Notes: a model not told the origin generated them from the letters alone. 64,000 nt of DNA from Acidovorax benzenivorans (GCF_028680575.1 NZ_JAPCKI010000002.1:310001-374000); one strand, 5' to 3'. Counted from the stretch's first letter, positions 34,180-43,277 are shown. A program made the numbers and translations.

Positions 34180-35075
34180 CAAGCGATTGGCGTTTCAAAT
34201 GGGCGTTTCCAATGCTGGGGCGCATGCCGTCAACATTGCCATGGCACATAGCGCCCAAGTTGGGGCGTGATCCAATGCGGACCCGGCAGGCGACGGAGCG
34301 TTTCCTGCAGGAGCGCTTTCGGAGCGTATTTCCTGACAGGCTGGAGGCCGAATACCGGCAATGGGCATGTGCCCACTTGGACATGCTTGCCCAAGAACAG
34401 TTGGACTCGGTAGCGCTGCACCGATTGGGTGCCAGAGGAGGGCCGAAAATCCAGCTTGCGGGATGGGAGCACGTGGAATGCTTGCTGAGCCGAGGCCAAG
34501 GGTTCATCCTGGTGCTAAATCATTACGACCGATTGTTGACCGCACCCATCGCACTGGCTCTCAGGGGCTTGACTTTGCACACCATGACGATGCCGATCGC
34601 TGACAATTTGGAGCTTGGAGCCGCCCACCGAGATTTCTTGATGAGGAAGATCAGCGCCTATACCCAAATTACCAGGGGGCAGTGGCGCACTTCCAACCAA
34701 GGGCTTCGCCCGGTCCATGAAGGACTCCGATCTGGGCAAGCGTGGGTCATTCTCGCGGATGCCTGGCGGCCGGAATTTGGTCGAATGCGTAGCCATGCAT
34801 TCTTGGGTGGGCAGCTGAATTTGCCCACGGGCATCGAGCGCTTGGCACAATCGACAGGTGCCGCTCTTCTGCATGGAATGACCCGAAGCGTTGCACCGGA
34901 TCAACTGGAGGTTGTGATTGAGGCCTTGCCTGAAGAACCAGAAGTGGCCCTCAACCGGGTGGTTCGGCGCCTAGCCGAGGACGTAGCAGCCCGGCCTTGG
35001 GCGTGGTGGCAATGGGGACTCTGGGACCAGATGTGGCGGCCAACTTCACAAGGGGATCGTCTTGTCCACCATTGA
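34176..35075 (+). CDS. LpxL/HtrB-superfamily acyltransferase-like protein
   Basis: 299 residues. Mid-protein segments FILVLNHYDRLLTAPIAL, ISAYTQITRGQWRTSNQG and GQAWVILADAWRPEFG recall LPLAT enzymes of the lipid A acyltransferase type, but the catalytic block is not a standard H-x4-D/E, and no N-terminal membrane helix is clear. Start ATG 34176 overlaps the wzt stop (ATGA). Its place between the exporter and the methyltransferase suggests an acyl modification of the polysaccharide or its lipid anchor; this is weak inference. It overlaps the next gene by 14 nt. Confidence 0.55.
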   Translation: MTSDWRFKWAFPMLGRMPSTLPWHIAPKLGRDPMRTRQATERFLQERFRSVFPDRLEAEYRQWACAHLDMLAQEQLDSVALHRLGARGGPKIQLAGWEHVECLLSRGQGFILVLNHYDRLLTAPIALALRGLTLHTMTMPIADNLELGAAHRDFLMRKISAYTQITRGQWRTSNQGLRPVHEGLRSGQAWVILADAWRPEFGRMRSHAFLGGQLNLPTGIERLAQSTGAALLHGMTRSVAPDQLEVVIEALPEEPEVALNRVVRRLAEDVAARPWAWWQWGLWDQMWRPTSQGDRLVHH

Positions 35076-36054
35076 TCGTTATGACTATGCCTTCGAGCCC
35101 GATGGGGAAGAGTGGGCCGCGCGTCTGTTGCGTTGCGTGCCGCCCGGGGGGCTATCGGTACTGGAACTGGGACCCGGCCCGGGAGCGATGACCAAGGTGC
35201 TGCTGGCCCGCGGTCATCGCGTCACGGTCGTAGAAAACGATCCTGAGGCCTTGACAGCCTTGCAGACGCTTGGTGCCGAGGTGATTGAGGGGAATCTGGA
35301 CAGCCCGGACTGGTTGGACACAATTGCTGGCCGTCGCTTCGATGTGGTACTCGCCTGCGATGTTCTGGAGCACCTGAGGAAGCCCGAAGACGTGCTGCGC
35401 CGATTGGGGGACTTCATTGCCCCGATGGGGCGGTTGGTGATCTCTGTTCCCAACATCGCCTATGCCGGTGTGCTGGCGGCGATGCGCAATGGCATCTTCG
35501 ACTATTCCGATAAAGGGCAGCTGGACAGAACACATGTTCGGTTTTTTACCAAGCGCAGCATTGAAAAGATGCTGCTGAATTGCGGTTGGGCCCCCAGATT
35601 TTGGGATGCCAATCGAGTGCCTGTTGAATGCAGTGAGTTTGCTTGGTACTGGAGTGCATTGACGGGTGAGCAGCGTCAGGCGTTGCTGGCGGGTTGGCCG
35701 GACTTTGATGTATACCAATGGATGGTGGTGGTGACGCCTTCAGTGGATGCTTCTGCCTGGGAACTGAGCGAGGCTCGCAGCGCCGCCGACAAACTGCGAG
35801 ATGATCTGCAGACATTAACCGTGGTTCATCAGCGCGAACGTGCGTCGCTGCTGGAGCATCAGAAGGCTTTTGCGGAGGCGAAGGACATCATCAGCAAACT
35901 GCAGATTGAAATCAAGGAGTTGCGCACGGAAGTGGAGATCGTCCGGGCAGAGAAGAGGACTGTTGAGGCAGCGCTGGTGTCCTGCCAGACCAGTCCTGGA
36001 GGCCAGGACGGCGGGTGGTCTCGCCGTTGGCGCAGGCTCTTGGGGCGCACCTGA
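35062..36054 (+). CDS. SAM-dependent methyltransferase with C-terminal coiled coil (possible O-chain terminator)
   Basis: 330 residues from TTG 35062, preceded by AAGGGG; no ATG lies near the family start. Residues 1-215 form a class I methyltransferase: motif I LELGPGPGA (near 35-42), ACDVLEHL, and VPNIAYAGVL. Residues about 233-308 are a long heptad-like coiled coil (DKLRDDLQTL...ISKLQIEIKELRTEVEIV), and the last 20 residues are basic and Trp-rich (WSRRWRRLLGRT). This catalytic-head, coiled-coil and membrane-binding-tail order resembles WbdD, the O-antigen chain-length ruler, although WbdD also has a kinase domain that is absent here. Confidence 0.7.
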   Translation: MSTIDRYDYAFEPDGEEWAARLLRCVPPGGLSVLELGPGPGAMTKVLLARGHRVTVVENDPEALTALQTLGAEVIEGNLDSPDWLDTIAGRRFDVVLACDVLEHLRKPEDVLRRLGDFIAPMGRLVISVPNIAYAGVLAAMRNGIFDYSDKGQLDRTHVRFFTKRSIEKMLLNCGWAPRFWDANRVPVECSEFAWYWSALTGEQRQALLAGWPDFDVYQWMVVVTPSVDASAWELSEARSAADKLRDDLQTLTVVHQRERASLLEHQKAFAEAKDIISKLQIEIKELRTEVEIVRAEKRTVEAALVSCQTSPGGQDGGWSRRWRRLLGRT

Positions 36055-36078
36055 TCCGGTGTCCATGGTGGGTTTGAT

Positions 36079-36699
36079 ATGTTGTTAGGGATTCCCGATT
36101 TCACGCTGTCGCATGCGGGTGTGGATGTTCTCGGAGCGGACTGCCGAATTGATCCCTCGGTATCCGTAATGCGATTCGGGCAGCGAGCTGATGTGCTTTG
36201 TCTGGCCGATGGTGTCAGTCTCTATGCATACACTCGTCTTGTTTTAGGCGATGTGGTCGCAGATCCGTGCGTGGGTATCCGTATTGGCGCACGTACGATC
36301 GTGAATGTCGGGGCCTATCTTTCTGGAGAGGGCGGGTTGGAGATTGGGGAGGATGTGCTGATCGGCCCCCACGCAAAGCTCTTGTCGGCAGGGCATGCAA
36401 TTGACGAGGGTGACGTGATCATTGCGAGAAATCGCATTACTCGCGACAAGATCAAGGTAGGGGATGGGGCCTGGATCGGCGCTGGTGCAATCATTTTGGA
36501 GGGGGTGACCATCGGCCGGGGCGCAGTGGTGGCGGCGGGTGCCCTCGTTCGACAGGATGTGCCTGATGGAATGGTGGCCGCAGGAATGCCGGCAAGGCTA
36601 CTCCGTTCGCGCCGCGGCAACGCTTGGACTCAACCGACGAAAAGCGTCTTGGGCAAACTTCAAGGTGTGCAGGTAGTCTTGAAAAAAATTTGGCGCTGA
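36079..36699 (+). CDS. Left-handed beta-helix (hexapeptide) acyltransferase
   Basis: 206 residues with hexapeptide repeats typical of the LbetaH fold (IRIGARTIVNVGAYL, GLEIGEDVLIGPHAKLL, IKVGDGAWIGAGAIIL, VTIGRGAVVAAGALV) and the catalytic-type His in SAGHAIDEGD. Ends with VPDGMVAAGMPARLL, as in maltose/galactoside acetyltransferase relatives. Expected to O- or N-acetylate a sugar of the polysaccharide. Same strand, 24 nt after the methyltransferase; no strong ribosome-binding site. Confidence 0.8.
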   Translation: MLLGIPDFTLSHAGVDVLGADCRIDPSVSVMRFGQRADVLCLADGVSLYAYTRLVLGDVVADPCVGIRIGARTIVNVGAYLSGEGGLEIGEDVLIGPHAKLLSAGHAIDEGDVIIARNRITRDKIKVGDGAWIGAGAIILEGVTIGRGAVVAAGALVRQDVPDGMVAAGMPARLLRSRRGNAWTQPTKSVLGKLQGVQVVLKKIWR

Positions 36700-36715
36700 G
36701 TGCCGTATTGAAGCA

Positions 36716-37414
36716 ATGATGGTTGGATCTGATGGAAAACGATTGGGCGATGGTAGACGGCGCTATGCGCTAAGTCTGTTGCGTTTCGCTGTGTTATTTG
36801 CTGCGGTTTGGTGTGGGCTACAAGTCTGTGCTTACGCGGATGAAGTCTGGGAATTCGTGGATGGTGACGGGGTAGTACATATCGGCAATGGGACTCCGCC
36901 TGCACTTCGGGGGGTGACATGGCTCAGTCGCACCCCCGCCGTGAAAGCTGGCAAGGAGGGCAAATCGCGCGATCCTTCCGCGTTGAAACTTCCAGGCTAT
37001 GACGCAGCAAAACCTCATTTGGAAGCGGCGGCGTTGTCGCAGTCGTTGGATCCAGCCTTGGTGATTGCGGTTGCAGCGGCAGAGTCTGCGTTCAATGAAA
37101 AAGCAATATCACGCAAAGGCGCCTTGGGATTGATGCAGGTCATGCCCGCAACTGCAGAGCGATATGGTGTCGCGGCTCGCTCCTCGTCGGGTGGAGAGCA
37201 TGCGGTCATGGAGCCCAAGGTGAATGCACAAGTGGGAAGCCGTTATCTTGCCGACCTGCTACGGATGTTCGACGGGGACAAAGAATTGGCCCTGGCCGCC
37301 TATAACGCGGGAGAGGGGGCAGTGATCAAATATGGTCGCCAGATACCTCCTTACCCAGAAACCCAGCAATATGTGGCGAAGGTCATGCGCATCTATCGGA
37401 CCCTTGTCCGATAA
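36716..37414 (+). CDS. Lytic transglycosylase (SLT domain), envelope-anchored or periplasmic
   Basis: 232 residues. N-terminal hydrophobic segment (about 20-42) acting as a signal or anchor, a short DUF4124-like patch (EVWEFVDGDGVVHIGNG), then an SLT domain from about 100 to the end: catalytic Glu123 in AAAESAFNEKA, SRKGALGLMQVMPATAERYG, and LALAAYNAGEGAVIKYG. It cleaves peptidoglycan glycosidic bonds. In this place it may make room in the wall for the T2SS or the polysaccharide machinery. ATG 36716 is followed by another ATG at 36719. Confidence 0.85.
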   Translation: MMVGSDGKRLGDGRRRYALSLLRFAVLFAAVWCGLQVCAYADEVWEFVDGDGVVHIGNGTPPALRGVTWLSRTPAVKAGKEGKSRDPSALKLPGYDAAKPHLEAAALSQSLDPALVIAVAAAESAFNEKAISRKGALGLMQVMPATAERYGVAARSSSGGEHAVMEPKVNAQVGSRYLADLLRMFDGDKELALAAYNAGEGAVIKYGRQIPPYPETQQYVAKVMRIYRTLVR

Positions 37415-37632
37415 CGCATCCGCGCGCCTGACCCCGTCCACTCAATGGCACTCTTTTGCGCTCTGAACCTTTGCTTTGACGTGGCATGGATGCCAGGTAG
37501 TGACCCTATGAGTTGGCATGTCCGACACCTCACATGCGGTAAGGTCGCCGGCCGTGAACGATGGCGCACTAAAACTGCGTTTAGCGCTTTTTTACAGGCG
37601 TTTGTTTTGAGTGCGGGTACCATCGGCCGCTC
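37415..37632. other. 218-bp gap with no recognised feature
   Basis: Moderately AT-rich sequence containing one short frame (37445-37636) with atypical composition that I judge not to be a gene. Probably holds the promoter of the transferase at 37633; no clear -10/-35 pair was found. Confidence 0.3.
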
Positions 37633-38736
37633 ATGATCTGGTTATCTGTGGTGGCATTCATCGTTGCAGCGTTGGCTGCAGGTTACATCGTGCGATGGAT
37701 GCGCAGCCACGCTTCTGTGTACGGTAACGGCATGCCGCAACGGTTTCATCTGGGCGATATTCCGCGCCTGGGTGGGGGCGCCTTGCTATTGGGAATTGGC
37801 TGCAGTTGGGGGCTTGGGGTGCTGCAGTCTTTGCAGTGGGGTGATCCAGGTTCGCTCAGACTGGGCGCGTGGGTTGGTGGTTGGCTCGTGGTGTTGTTGC
37901 CTTCGGCCCTGGGAGGCATTGCGGAAGACATGACACAGCGTTTATCAGTGCGCTATCGCTTGATTCTGACGGGGGCTTCAGGCGTGTTGGCTGTGGTGCT
38001 TTTGGATCTGACCCTGCCGCGCATGGGTTTGCTCTGGCTCGATGCTGTTCTTGCCGCAGCCCCCTGGCTTGGTATTGCCGTTGTTGTGCTTGCCGTCGCA
38101 GGCCTGCCCCACGCCTTCAACATCATTGACGGCTACAACGGTCTGGCGGGCATGGTCGCCTTGATCGTGTGCCTGGCACTGGCTCATGTCGCCTTGCAGG
38201 TGGGCGACCGTGCGCTGGCGGCGCTGTTGGTGTCTACCGCCGCAGCCACGGGTGGCTTTCTGGTCTGGAACTACCCACGTGGCATGTTGTTTGCCGGAGA
38301 TGGTGGTGCCTATGTGTGGGGCGTGGTGATCGCCGTGGCCAGCATCTCGCTGGTGCAGCGCAACGCGGACGTATCACCCTGGTTCCCGATGCTTCTGCTG
38401 ATCTACCCGGTCTGGGAGACGATTTTCTCCATTTACCGCAAGTCGGTGCGGGGCGTTTCTCCGGGTGTGGCCGATGCGCTGCATTTCCACCAGCTGATCT
38501 ACCGCCGCATCGTGCGTGGGGTGTTCCACGACGATGAATCGCGCCGCGTGCTGATGCGCAACAACCGTACGTCGCCTTATCTGTGGGGTTTTACGCTGCT
38601 GACGGTGGTGCCTGCGGTGCTGTTCTGGAACAACACGCCTTTGCTCATGGCGTTTTGTGGGCTGTTTGTGATCAGCTATGTGATGGCGTATATGGCCATC
38701 GTGCGGTTCAAAGTGCCGAACTGGTTGCGCCACTGA
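37633..38736 (+). CDS. WecA/MraY-family undecaprenyl-phosphate sugar-1-phosphate transferase
   Basis: 367 residues with about ten membrane helices. Family motifs: [12 protein letters not shown] near the N-terminus, the catalytic [15 protein letters not shown] loop, and the C-terminal cytoplasmic loop [18 protein letters not shown]. Attaches the first sugar phosphate (probably GlcNAc or a related HexNAc) to undecaprenyl phosphate and so starts chain assembly on the cytoplasmic face. It closes the polysaccharide block and is followed by argB. Confidence 0.85.
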   Translation: MIWLSVVAFIVAALAAGYIVRWMRSHASVYGNGMPQRFHLGDIPRLGGGALLLGIGCSWGLGVLQSLQWGDPGSLRLGAWVGGWLVVLLPSALGGIAEDMTQRLSVRYRLILTGASGVLAVVLLDLTLPRMGLLWLDAVLAAAPWLGIAVVVLAVAGLPHAFNIIDGYNGLAGMVALIVCLALAHVALQVGDRALAALLVSTAAATGGFLVWNYPRGMLFAGDGGAYVWGVVIAVASISLVQRNADVSPWFPMLLLIYPVWETIFSIYRKSVRGVSPGVADALHFHQLIYRRIVRGVFHDDESRRVLMRNNRTSPYLWGFTLLTVVPAVLFWNNTPLLMAFCGLFVISYVMAYMAIVRFKVPNWLRH

Positions 38737-38812
38737 CGCCTTCTTGTGTTCGCGGGCCCGGCGAATGCGGCACAATTTGCGCCTCACAGTTTTCTCCGGA
38801 TGGCACGCCTCC

Positions 38813-39703
38813 ATGACCGACCTTCTTTCGATTGCCCCGCGCGACAAGGCTGAAATCCTGGCCCAGGCGCTGCCTTACATCCGCAAGTTCCATGGCAAGA
38901 CCATGGTGATCAAGTACGGCGGCAACGCCATGACCGACCCGGCCCTGCAGGCCGACTTTGCCGAGGATGTGGTGCTGCTCAAGCTGGTGGGCATGAACCC
39001 AGTGGTGGTGCATGGCGGTGGCCCGCAGATCGAGACGGCGCTCAACCGTCTGGGCAAGAAAGGCGAGTTCATCCAGGGCATGCGTGTGACCGATGCCGAG
39101 ACCATGGAAGTGGTCGAGTGGGTGCTGGCCGGTGAGGTGCAGCAGGACATCGTGGGCTTGATCAACCAGGCCGGCGGCAAGGCCGTGGGTTTGACCGGCC
39201 GCGATGGCGGCATGATCCGCGCCCAAAAGCTCAAGATGGTGGACAGCAAGGACCCCAGCATCGAACACGACGTGGGCCAGGTGGGGGACATTGTCTCTAT
39301 CGACCCCAGCGTGGTGAAGGCATTGCAGGACGACGCTTTCATCCCTGTCATCAGCCCCATTGGCTTTGGCGAGAACAATGAGAGCTACAACATCAATGCC
39401 GACGTGGTGGCCAGCAAATTGGCGACGGTGCTGCGGGCCGAAAAGCTGATGCTGCTGACCAACACCCCTGGCGTTCTGGACAAGGCAGGCAACCTGCTGA
39501 CCGACCTGACGGCCCGCCGCATTGAAGAGCTGTTTGCCGATGGCACCATCTCGGGCGGCATGCTGCCCAAGATTGCGGGCGCGCTGGATGCCGCCAAGGC
39601 GGGGGTCAACGCCGTGCACATCATCGATGGCCGTGTACCACATGCCATGTTGCTGGAGATCCTGACCGACCAGGCCTACGGCACCATGATCCGTAGTCAT
39701 TGA
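38813..39703 (+). CDS. argB: Acetylglutamate kinase
   Basis: 296 residues, second step of arginine synthesis. Conserved [38 protein letters not shown] and [18 protein letters not shown] blocks. ATG 38813 matches the common beta-proteobacterial N-terminus ([16 protein letters not shown]); a longer frame from 38744 covers promoter sequence containing a CACAAT -10-like box near 38770. Arginine-sensitive forms have an N-terminal helix like the one here. Confidence 0.95.
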   Translation: MTDLLSIAPRDKAEILAQALPYIRKFHGKTMVIKYGGNAMTDPALQADFAEDVVLLKLVGMNPVVVHGGGPQIETALNRLGKKGEFIQGMRVTDAETMEVVEWVLAGEVQQDIVGLINQAGGKAVGLTGRDGGMIRAQKLKMVDSKDPSIEHDVGQVGDIVSIDPSVVKALQDDAFIPVISPIGFGENNESYNINADVVASKLATVLRAEKLMLLTNTPGVLDKAGNLLTDLTARRIEELFADGTISGGMLPKIAGALDAAKAGVNAVHIIDGRVPHAMLLEILTDQAYGTMIRSH

Positions 39704-39790
39704 GATGCCCCCCCTGAGTCGCTTCGCACCCTTCCCCCCAAGGGGGGGGACGTCGCCAGCGCGGCGGGGTGGCCCTTGCGCGGCAGCCGC
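39704..39790. repeat. Intergenic 'ccccctgagtcgc' repeat, copy B
   Basis: Second copy of the repeat at 1948-2030, with ccccctgagtcgc and ccttccccccaaggggg in the same order, and a gccagcgcggcggggtgg tail whose inverse occurs at 4238-4280. Lies between argB and the response regulator. Confidence 0.65.
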
Positions 39791-39888
39791 TGGCCTCTCC
39801 CGTGCCACGACGGCTTGCGCTCCCTTTGGGGATGTTCTTCGTGGACATCAACCGCAGCGAATCGCCTTTGGCGCGTGGGGGCGCTGAC

Positions 39889-40581
39889 ATGCGCCTGCTG
39901 TTGGTCGAAGACGATGTGATGGTGGCCAGCGGCATCAAGCTGGGGCTCACCGATGCGGGCTATGCGGTGGACTGGGTGGGCAGTGGTGAGCGGGCCGAAG
40001 AGGTGTTGCGTGCCGAGTCGTTTGACGCGGCCATCATCGACATTGGACTGCCCGCCATGGACGGCCTGGAACTGACGCGCCGCCTGCGCCGCCCTGACAT
40101 GGCGAGCCCGGCCATGCCTGTATTGATCCTGACCGCGCGCGATGCGCTGCACGACCGGGTGCAGGGGCTGGACCTGGGGGCGGATGACTACATGGTCAAG
40201 CCGTTCGAGCTGCCCGAGTTGTTGGCGCGCCTGCGGGCGCTGTTGCGCCGGTCCCAGGCCGCGACCACTGCCGTGCTGAGCTTTGGCCCGCTGGAGCTGG
40301 ACACGGCCGGGCGCCGGGCCAGCATGCGCACGCCGACGGGCGAGCAGGTCATCGAGCTGGGGCCGCGCGAGTGGACGGTGCTCGAATACCTGCTTATCAA
40401 CGCCCCCAAGCCCGCCAGCAAAGACAAGTTGCTGCAGGCGCTGACCGGCTGGGACAAGGAGATCACACCCAACGCGGTCGAGGTGTATGTCTCGCGCCTG
40501 CGGGGCAAGCTGGAGCCCCACGGCGTGGCGCTGCGGTCCATCCGGGGCTTTGGTTACCGGCTCGAACTGCAGGCCCCCTGA
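39889..40581 (+). CDS. OmpR/TctD-type response regulator
   Basis: 230 residues. Receiver domain with acidic pocket EDD at 7-9, phospho-acceptor Asp51 in IIDIGLPAMDG, and the conserved Lys of DDYMVKPFE; C-terminal winged helix (about 130-228) ending SIRGFGYRLE. ATG 39889 gives the standard start MRLLLVEDD; ATG 39832 would add 19 residues. Forms a pair with the sensor kinase 205 bp downstream. Confidence 0.9.
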   Translation: MRLLLVEDDVMVASGIKLGLTDAGYAVDWVGSGERAEEVLRAESFDAAIIDIGLPAMDGLELTRRLRRPDMASPAMPVLILTARDALHDRVQGLDLGADDYMVKPFELPELLARLRALLRRSQAATTAVLSFGPLELDTAGRRASMRTPTGEQVIELGPREWTVLEYLLINAPKPASKDKLLQALTGWDKEITPNAVEVYVSRLRGKLEPHGVALRSIRGFGYRLELQAP

Positions 40582-40785
40582 GACGGGGTGAACGAACCCG
40601 CCATGCCCGCTCGTTCCGCAAAAACTCACCCCCTCGGCGTTGCCAATGCTCGCCATAGCCCGGGCTATGACTGCGCTTTGCGCCTGGATGGGTTGCGCCG
40701 GTGCGGCCCGCTCGGCCACGCCGGATTCATTCACACCTCTTGAGCGGGCTCCTTTCGGCCCCCGCGCTCTTTTTGCCGCCTCGCC

Positions 40786-42285
40786 ATGCTGCTTCGGAAA
40801 GATCCCCCCCGGCGGCCCGGCTTGCGTGCCATGACGTCCGATCTGCGCACCCGGCTGCTGCTGATGCTGGTGTTGCCCCTGTGTGTACTGGCGCTGGTGG
40901 GAGTTTGGCTGGACTATCGGTCGGCCGACGAGGCTGCCAGCCAGCACGATCAGCGCTTGGTGCGCCTGCTGCCCGCACTCGCGGATTCGGTGCTGGCGCC
41001 GCCTATTCACGATAACGACCCGCCGCTGCTGCTGCTGGCCCCTCCCATCGAAGATTTTTTGCGCCAGAACGCAGGGTTTGCCGCTTACAGCGTGCGCGAC
41101 ACCTCGGGGCGCCTGTTGCTCGGAGAGGGGTGGGTGCACGGCGCAGTGCCTACCACGCTGGTCCCGGAGTTCCACTCCGTGGAGTTCGGCGGGGTGACCT
41201 ACCGGGTGGCCGCGCAACGCGGGCGCACGGGGGCGGGTGAACTGGTGGTGGCTCTGGCCGATGGGTCGGACCCGCGCCAGAAATGGGCGCAGCAACTGCT
41301 CTTGAGGGTGCTGCTGCCCAACATGGTGTTGTTGATTGCAGCCGGTTTTGCAATCCATTGGGCGGTGCGGCAGGCTTTCAAGCCCCTGGTGGGGCTGGCC
41401 GAGGCGGTGGAGCGCCGCTCGCCACGCGACCTCAGCCCCATCGACGAAGCGGCATCGCCCGACGAGGTGCGGCCCCTGGTGCACTCGCTCAACCGCCTGT
41501 TTGCGCTGGTCAATGCGCAGGCCGAGGGGCAGCGCCGTTTTGTGGCCGACGCGGCGCACCAGTTGCGCACGCCGCTGGCAGGCCTGCAAGCCCAGGTGGA
41601 GGCCTGGGCCATGATGGCCAAGGCGGCGGCCCCATCGCCAAGAACGTCGTTCCCGGATTTCGACCGAAAAATGCCGCTGGCGCACGAAGAATGTGCGCAA
41701 GGTGCTATTGTTTTGGGAGCGTATCAGATCGAGAAGCTGCGCAACGCCACGCGGCGCACCTCGCAGCTGGCGCACCAGCTGCTGGCGCTGTCCCGTGCGG
41801 ACGCCCGCAGCCTCGACGCGCAGCCTCCGCAGCGGGTGGACCTCAAGGACCTGTGCGAATCGCTGCTGGAGAACTTTCTGGACGCCGCTACCGGCAAGGG
41901 CCTGGACCTGGGCCTGGATGTGCAACCGGTCCATGTCACCGGCCATGGCTGGCTGCTGCGCGAGCTGTTGTCCAACCTGGTGGACAACGCCATCAAATAC
42001 ACCCCGCCCGGCGGTGTGGTCACCATCCGCTGCGGACTGCGCCAGGGGCGCGCGGGCCTGCCCCGGCCCTATGTGGAGGTGGAGGACGACGGGCCTGGCG
42101 TGTCCGAGGCCGAGCGCACCCGCGTGTTGCAGCGGTTCTACCGCGTGCCCGGCGCGGGTGGGGAGGGCTCAGGCCTGGGCCTGGCCATTGCGGACGAGAT
42201 TGCCCGTGTGCATCGCGCCGCACTGACATTGGGCACTGGCTCCCAGGGGCGCGGGCTGCTGGTGACGGTGGTGTTTCCGCTGTAG
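40786..42285 (+). CDS. TctE-like sensor histidine kinase
   Basis: 499 residues from 40786 (ATG 40831 is a plausible shorter start). Membrane helix near 24-42, periplasmic sensor (2CSK_N-like), second helix near 175-195, HAMP-like linker, then the H-box DAAHQLRTPLAGL with His258, N-box LVDNAIKYTPPGG, and G-boxes (VEDDGPGV, GSGLGLAI). TctE-type kinases often sense tricarboxylates. Odd feature: about 35 extra residues after the H-box helix (MMAKAAAPSPRTSFPDF to AIVLGAYQIE) separate the two helices of the dimerisation domain, and part of them is encoded by a dispersed repeat. Confidence 0.88.
   Translation: MLLRKDPPRRPGLRAMTSDLRTRLLLMLVLPLCVLALVGVWLDYRSADEAASQHDQRLVRLLPALADSVLAPPIHDNDPPLLLLAPPIEDFLRQNAGFAAYSVRDTSGRLLLGEGWVHGAVPTTLVPEFHSVEFGGVTYRVAAQRGRTGAGELVVALADGSDPRQKWAQQLLLRVLLPNMVLLIAAGFAIHWAVRQAFKPLVGLAEAVERRSPRDLSPIDEAASPDEVRPLVHSLNRLFALVNAQAEGQRRFVADAAHQLRTPLAGLQAQVEAWAMMAKAAAPSPRTSFPDFDRKMPLAHEECAQGAIVLGAYQIEKLRNATRRTSQLAHQLLALSRADARSLDAQPPQRVDLKDLCESLLENFLDAATGKGLDLGLDVQPVHVTGHGWLLRELLSNLVDNAIKYTPPGGVVTIRCGLRQGRAGLPRPYVEVEDDGPGVSEAERTRVLQRFYRVPGAGGEGSGLGLAIADEIARVHRAALTLGTGSQGRGLLVTVVFPL
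41694..41724 (+). repeat. Dispersed repeat fragment inside the histidine kinase gene
   Basis: Reads gcgcaaggtgctattgtttt followed by gggagcgta, close to the copies at 45905 and 53535 (agctattgtttttgtagcg). In frame; encodes part of the insert between the two helices of the phospho-acceptor domain. Confidence 0.5.
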
Positions 42286-42492
42286 TCGTGCGCGGCCCGC
42301 AGTCCGTCCGGGCCGGTTTGGGGCCTGTGCGAGAATCATTTCCACACACGATTGACTTGTGCAAACAGATGGCGGCGAAGCCCCTGCTGGCTGGTGCAAG
42401 ACATGACATCGTGATTCATGCCCTGCCGTAACCAGACCATGCCCGGTGGCATGTGCAACGGGAGCAGGGCCCCACCGGAGCCCCTGTCCTGC

Positions 42493-43155
42493 ATGTCTGA
42501 AATCTCGCCCCTCCCCGAGTCTGCCAGTACCGCCGAAGCGGGTGATGTCGCGGCTGCCCGCAAGCGGCCCAAGCCCGGAGAGCGGCGCATCCAGATCCTG
42601 CAGGCCCTGGCCGCCATGCTGGAGCAGCCAGGGGCCGAGCGCATCACCACCGCCGCGCTGGCCGCGCGCCTGTCGGTCAGCGAGGCGGCGTTGTACCGCC
42701 ACTTCGCCAGCAAGGCGCAGATGTTCGAGGGGTTGATCGATTTCATCGAGCAATCGGTGTTCACGCTGGTGCAGCAGATCACCGGGCGCGACGTGCCCGA
42801 CCCCGCACAGGCTGCGGACGTAGGCGCTCGCCAGGCCGCGCGCATTGTGGTCCTGGTGCTCCAGTTTGGCGAGCGCAACCCGGGCATGGTGCGGGTGATG
42901 GTGGGCGACGCGCTGGTGTTCGAGCACGAACGCCTGCAGCAGCGCATGAACCAGTTTTTTGACCGCATCGAATCCACCTTGCGCCAATGCCTGCGTGCGA
43001 CCACGGCAGCATCCAGCACACCCACGGTCGATGCCCAGGTGGCGGCCAGTGTGCTGACGGCCTTTGTGGTTGGGCGCCTGCAGGGCTATGCGCGCTCAGG
43101 GTTTCGGCGCCTGCCCACCGAGCATCTGGAAGCCAGTCTGGCGTTGATGCTGTAG
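42493..43155 (+). CDS. slmA: Nucleoid occlusion factor SlmA (TetR family)
   Basis: 220 residues. After a 30-residue variable start, the SlmA pattern is clear: RRIQILQALAAMLE, ERITTAALAARLSVSEAALYRHFASKAQMFEGLIDFIE, FGERNPGMVRVMVGDALVFE and RLQQRMNQFFDRIE. In gamma-proteobacteria SlmA binds DNA and blocks FtsZ assembly over the nucleoid. ATG 42493 is chosen over 42418 because the upstream 25 residues show no family resemblance. argB and slmA are neighbours in relatives; here a two-component pair lies between them. Confidence 0.88.
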   Translation: MSEISPLPESASTAEAGDVAAARKRPKPGERRIQILQALAAMLEQPGAERITTAALAARLSVSEAALYRHFASKAQMFEGLIDFIEQSVFTLVQQITGRDVPDPAQAADVGARQAARIVVLVLQFGERNPGMVRVMVGDALVFEHERLQQRMNQFFDRIESTLRQCLRATTAASSTPTVDAQVAASVLTAFVVGRLQGYARSGFRRLPTEHLEASLALML

Positions 43156-43277
43156 CGCCCTGACCCGCTGAGGCAGCACGTCGCGGAGAGGGTGGCGCGG
43201 CTGCAACGGGCGGTTTGGGTGGGTCTCCCTATTTTTTCGGGGGGCTTGGGGGCTGCAGGGAATTTGCTGCAGAATAG

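Noticed and set aside
36315..36620. Bottom-strand frame opposite the hexapeptide acyltransferase
   Set aside because: Shadow of the repeat-rich acyltransferase gene; no independent start signals.
37445..37636. 63-residue frame before the WecA-like gene
   Set aside because: No family resemblance, no ribosome-binding site, unusual composition, and it overlaps the start of the next gene.
39697..41946. 749-residue open frame on the bottom strand
   Set aside because: Antisense to the response regulator and sensor kinase; composition is typical of a shadow frame and no domain is visible.
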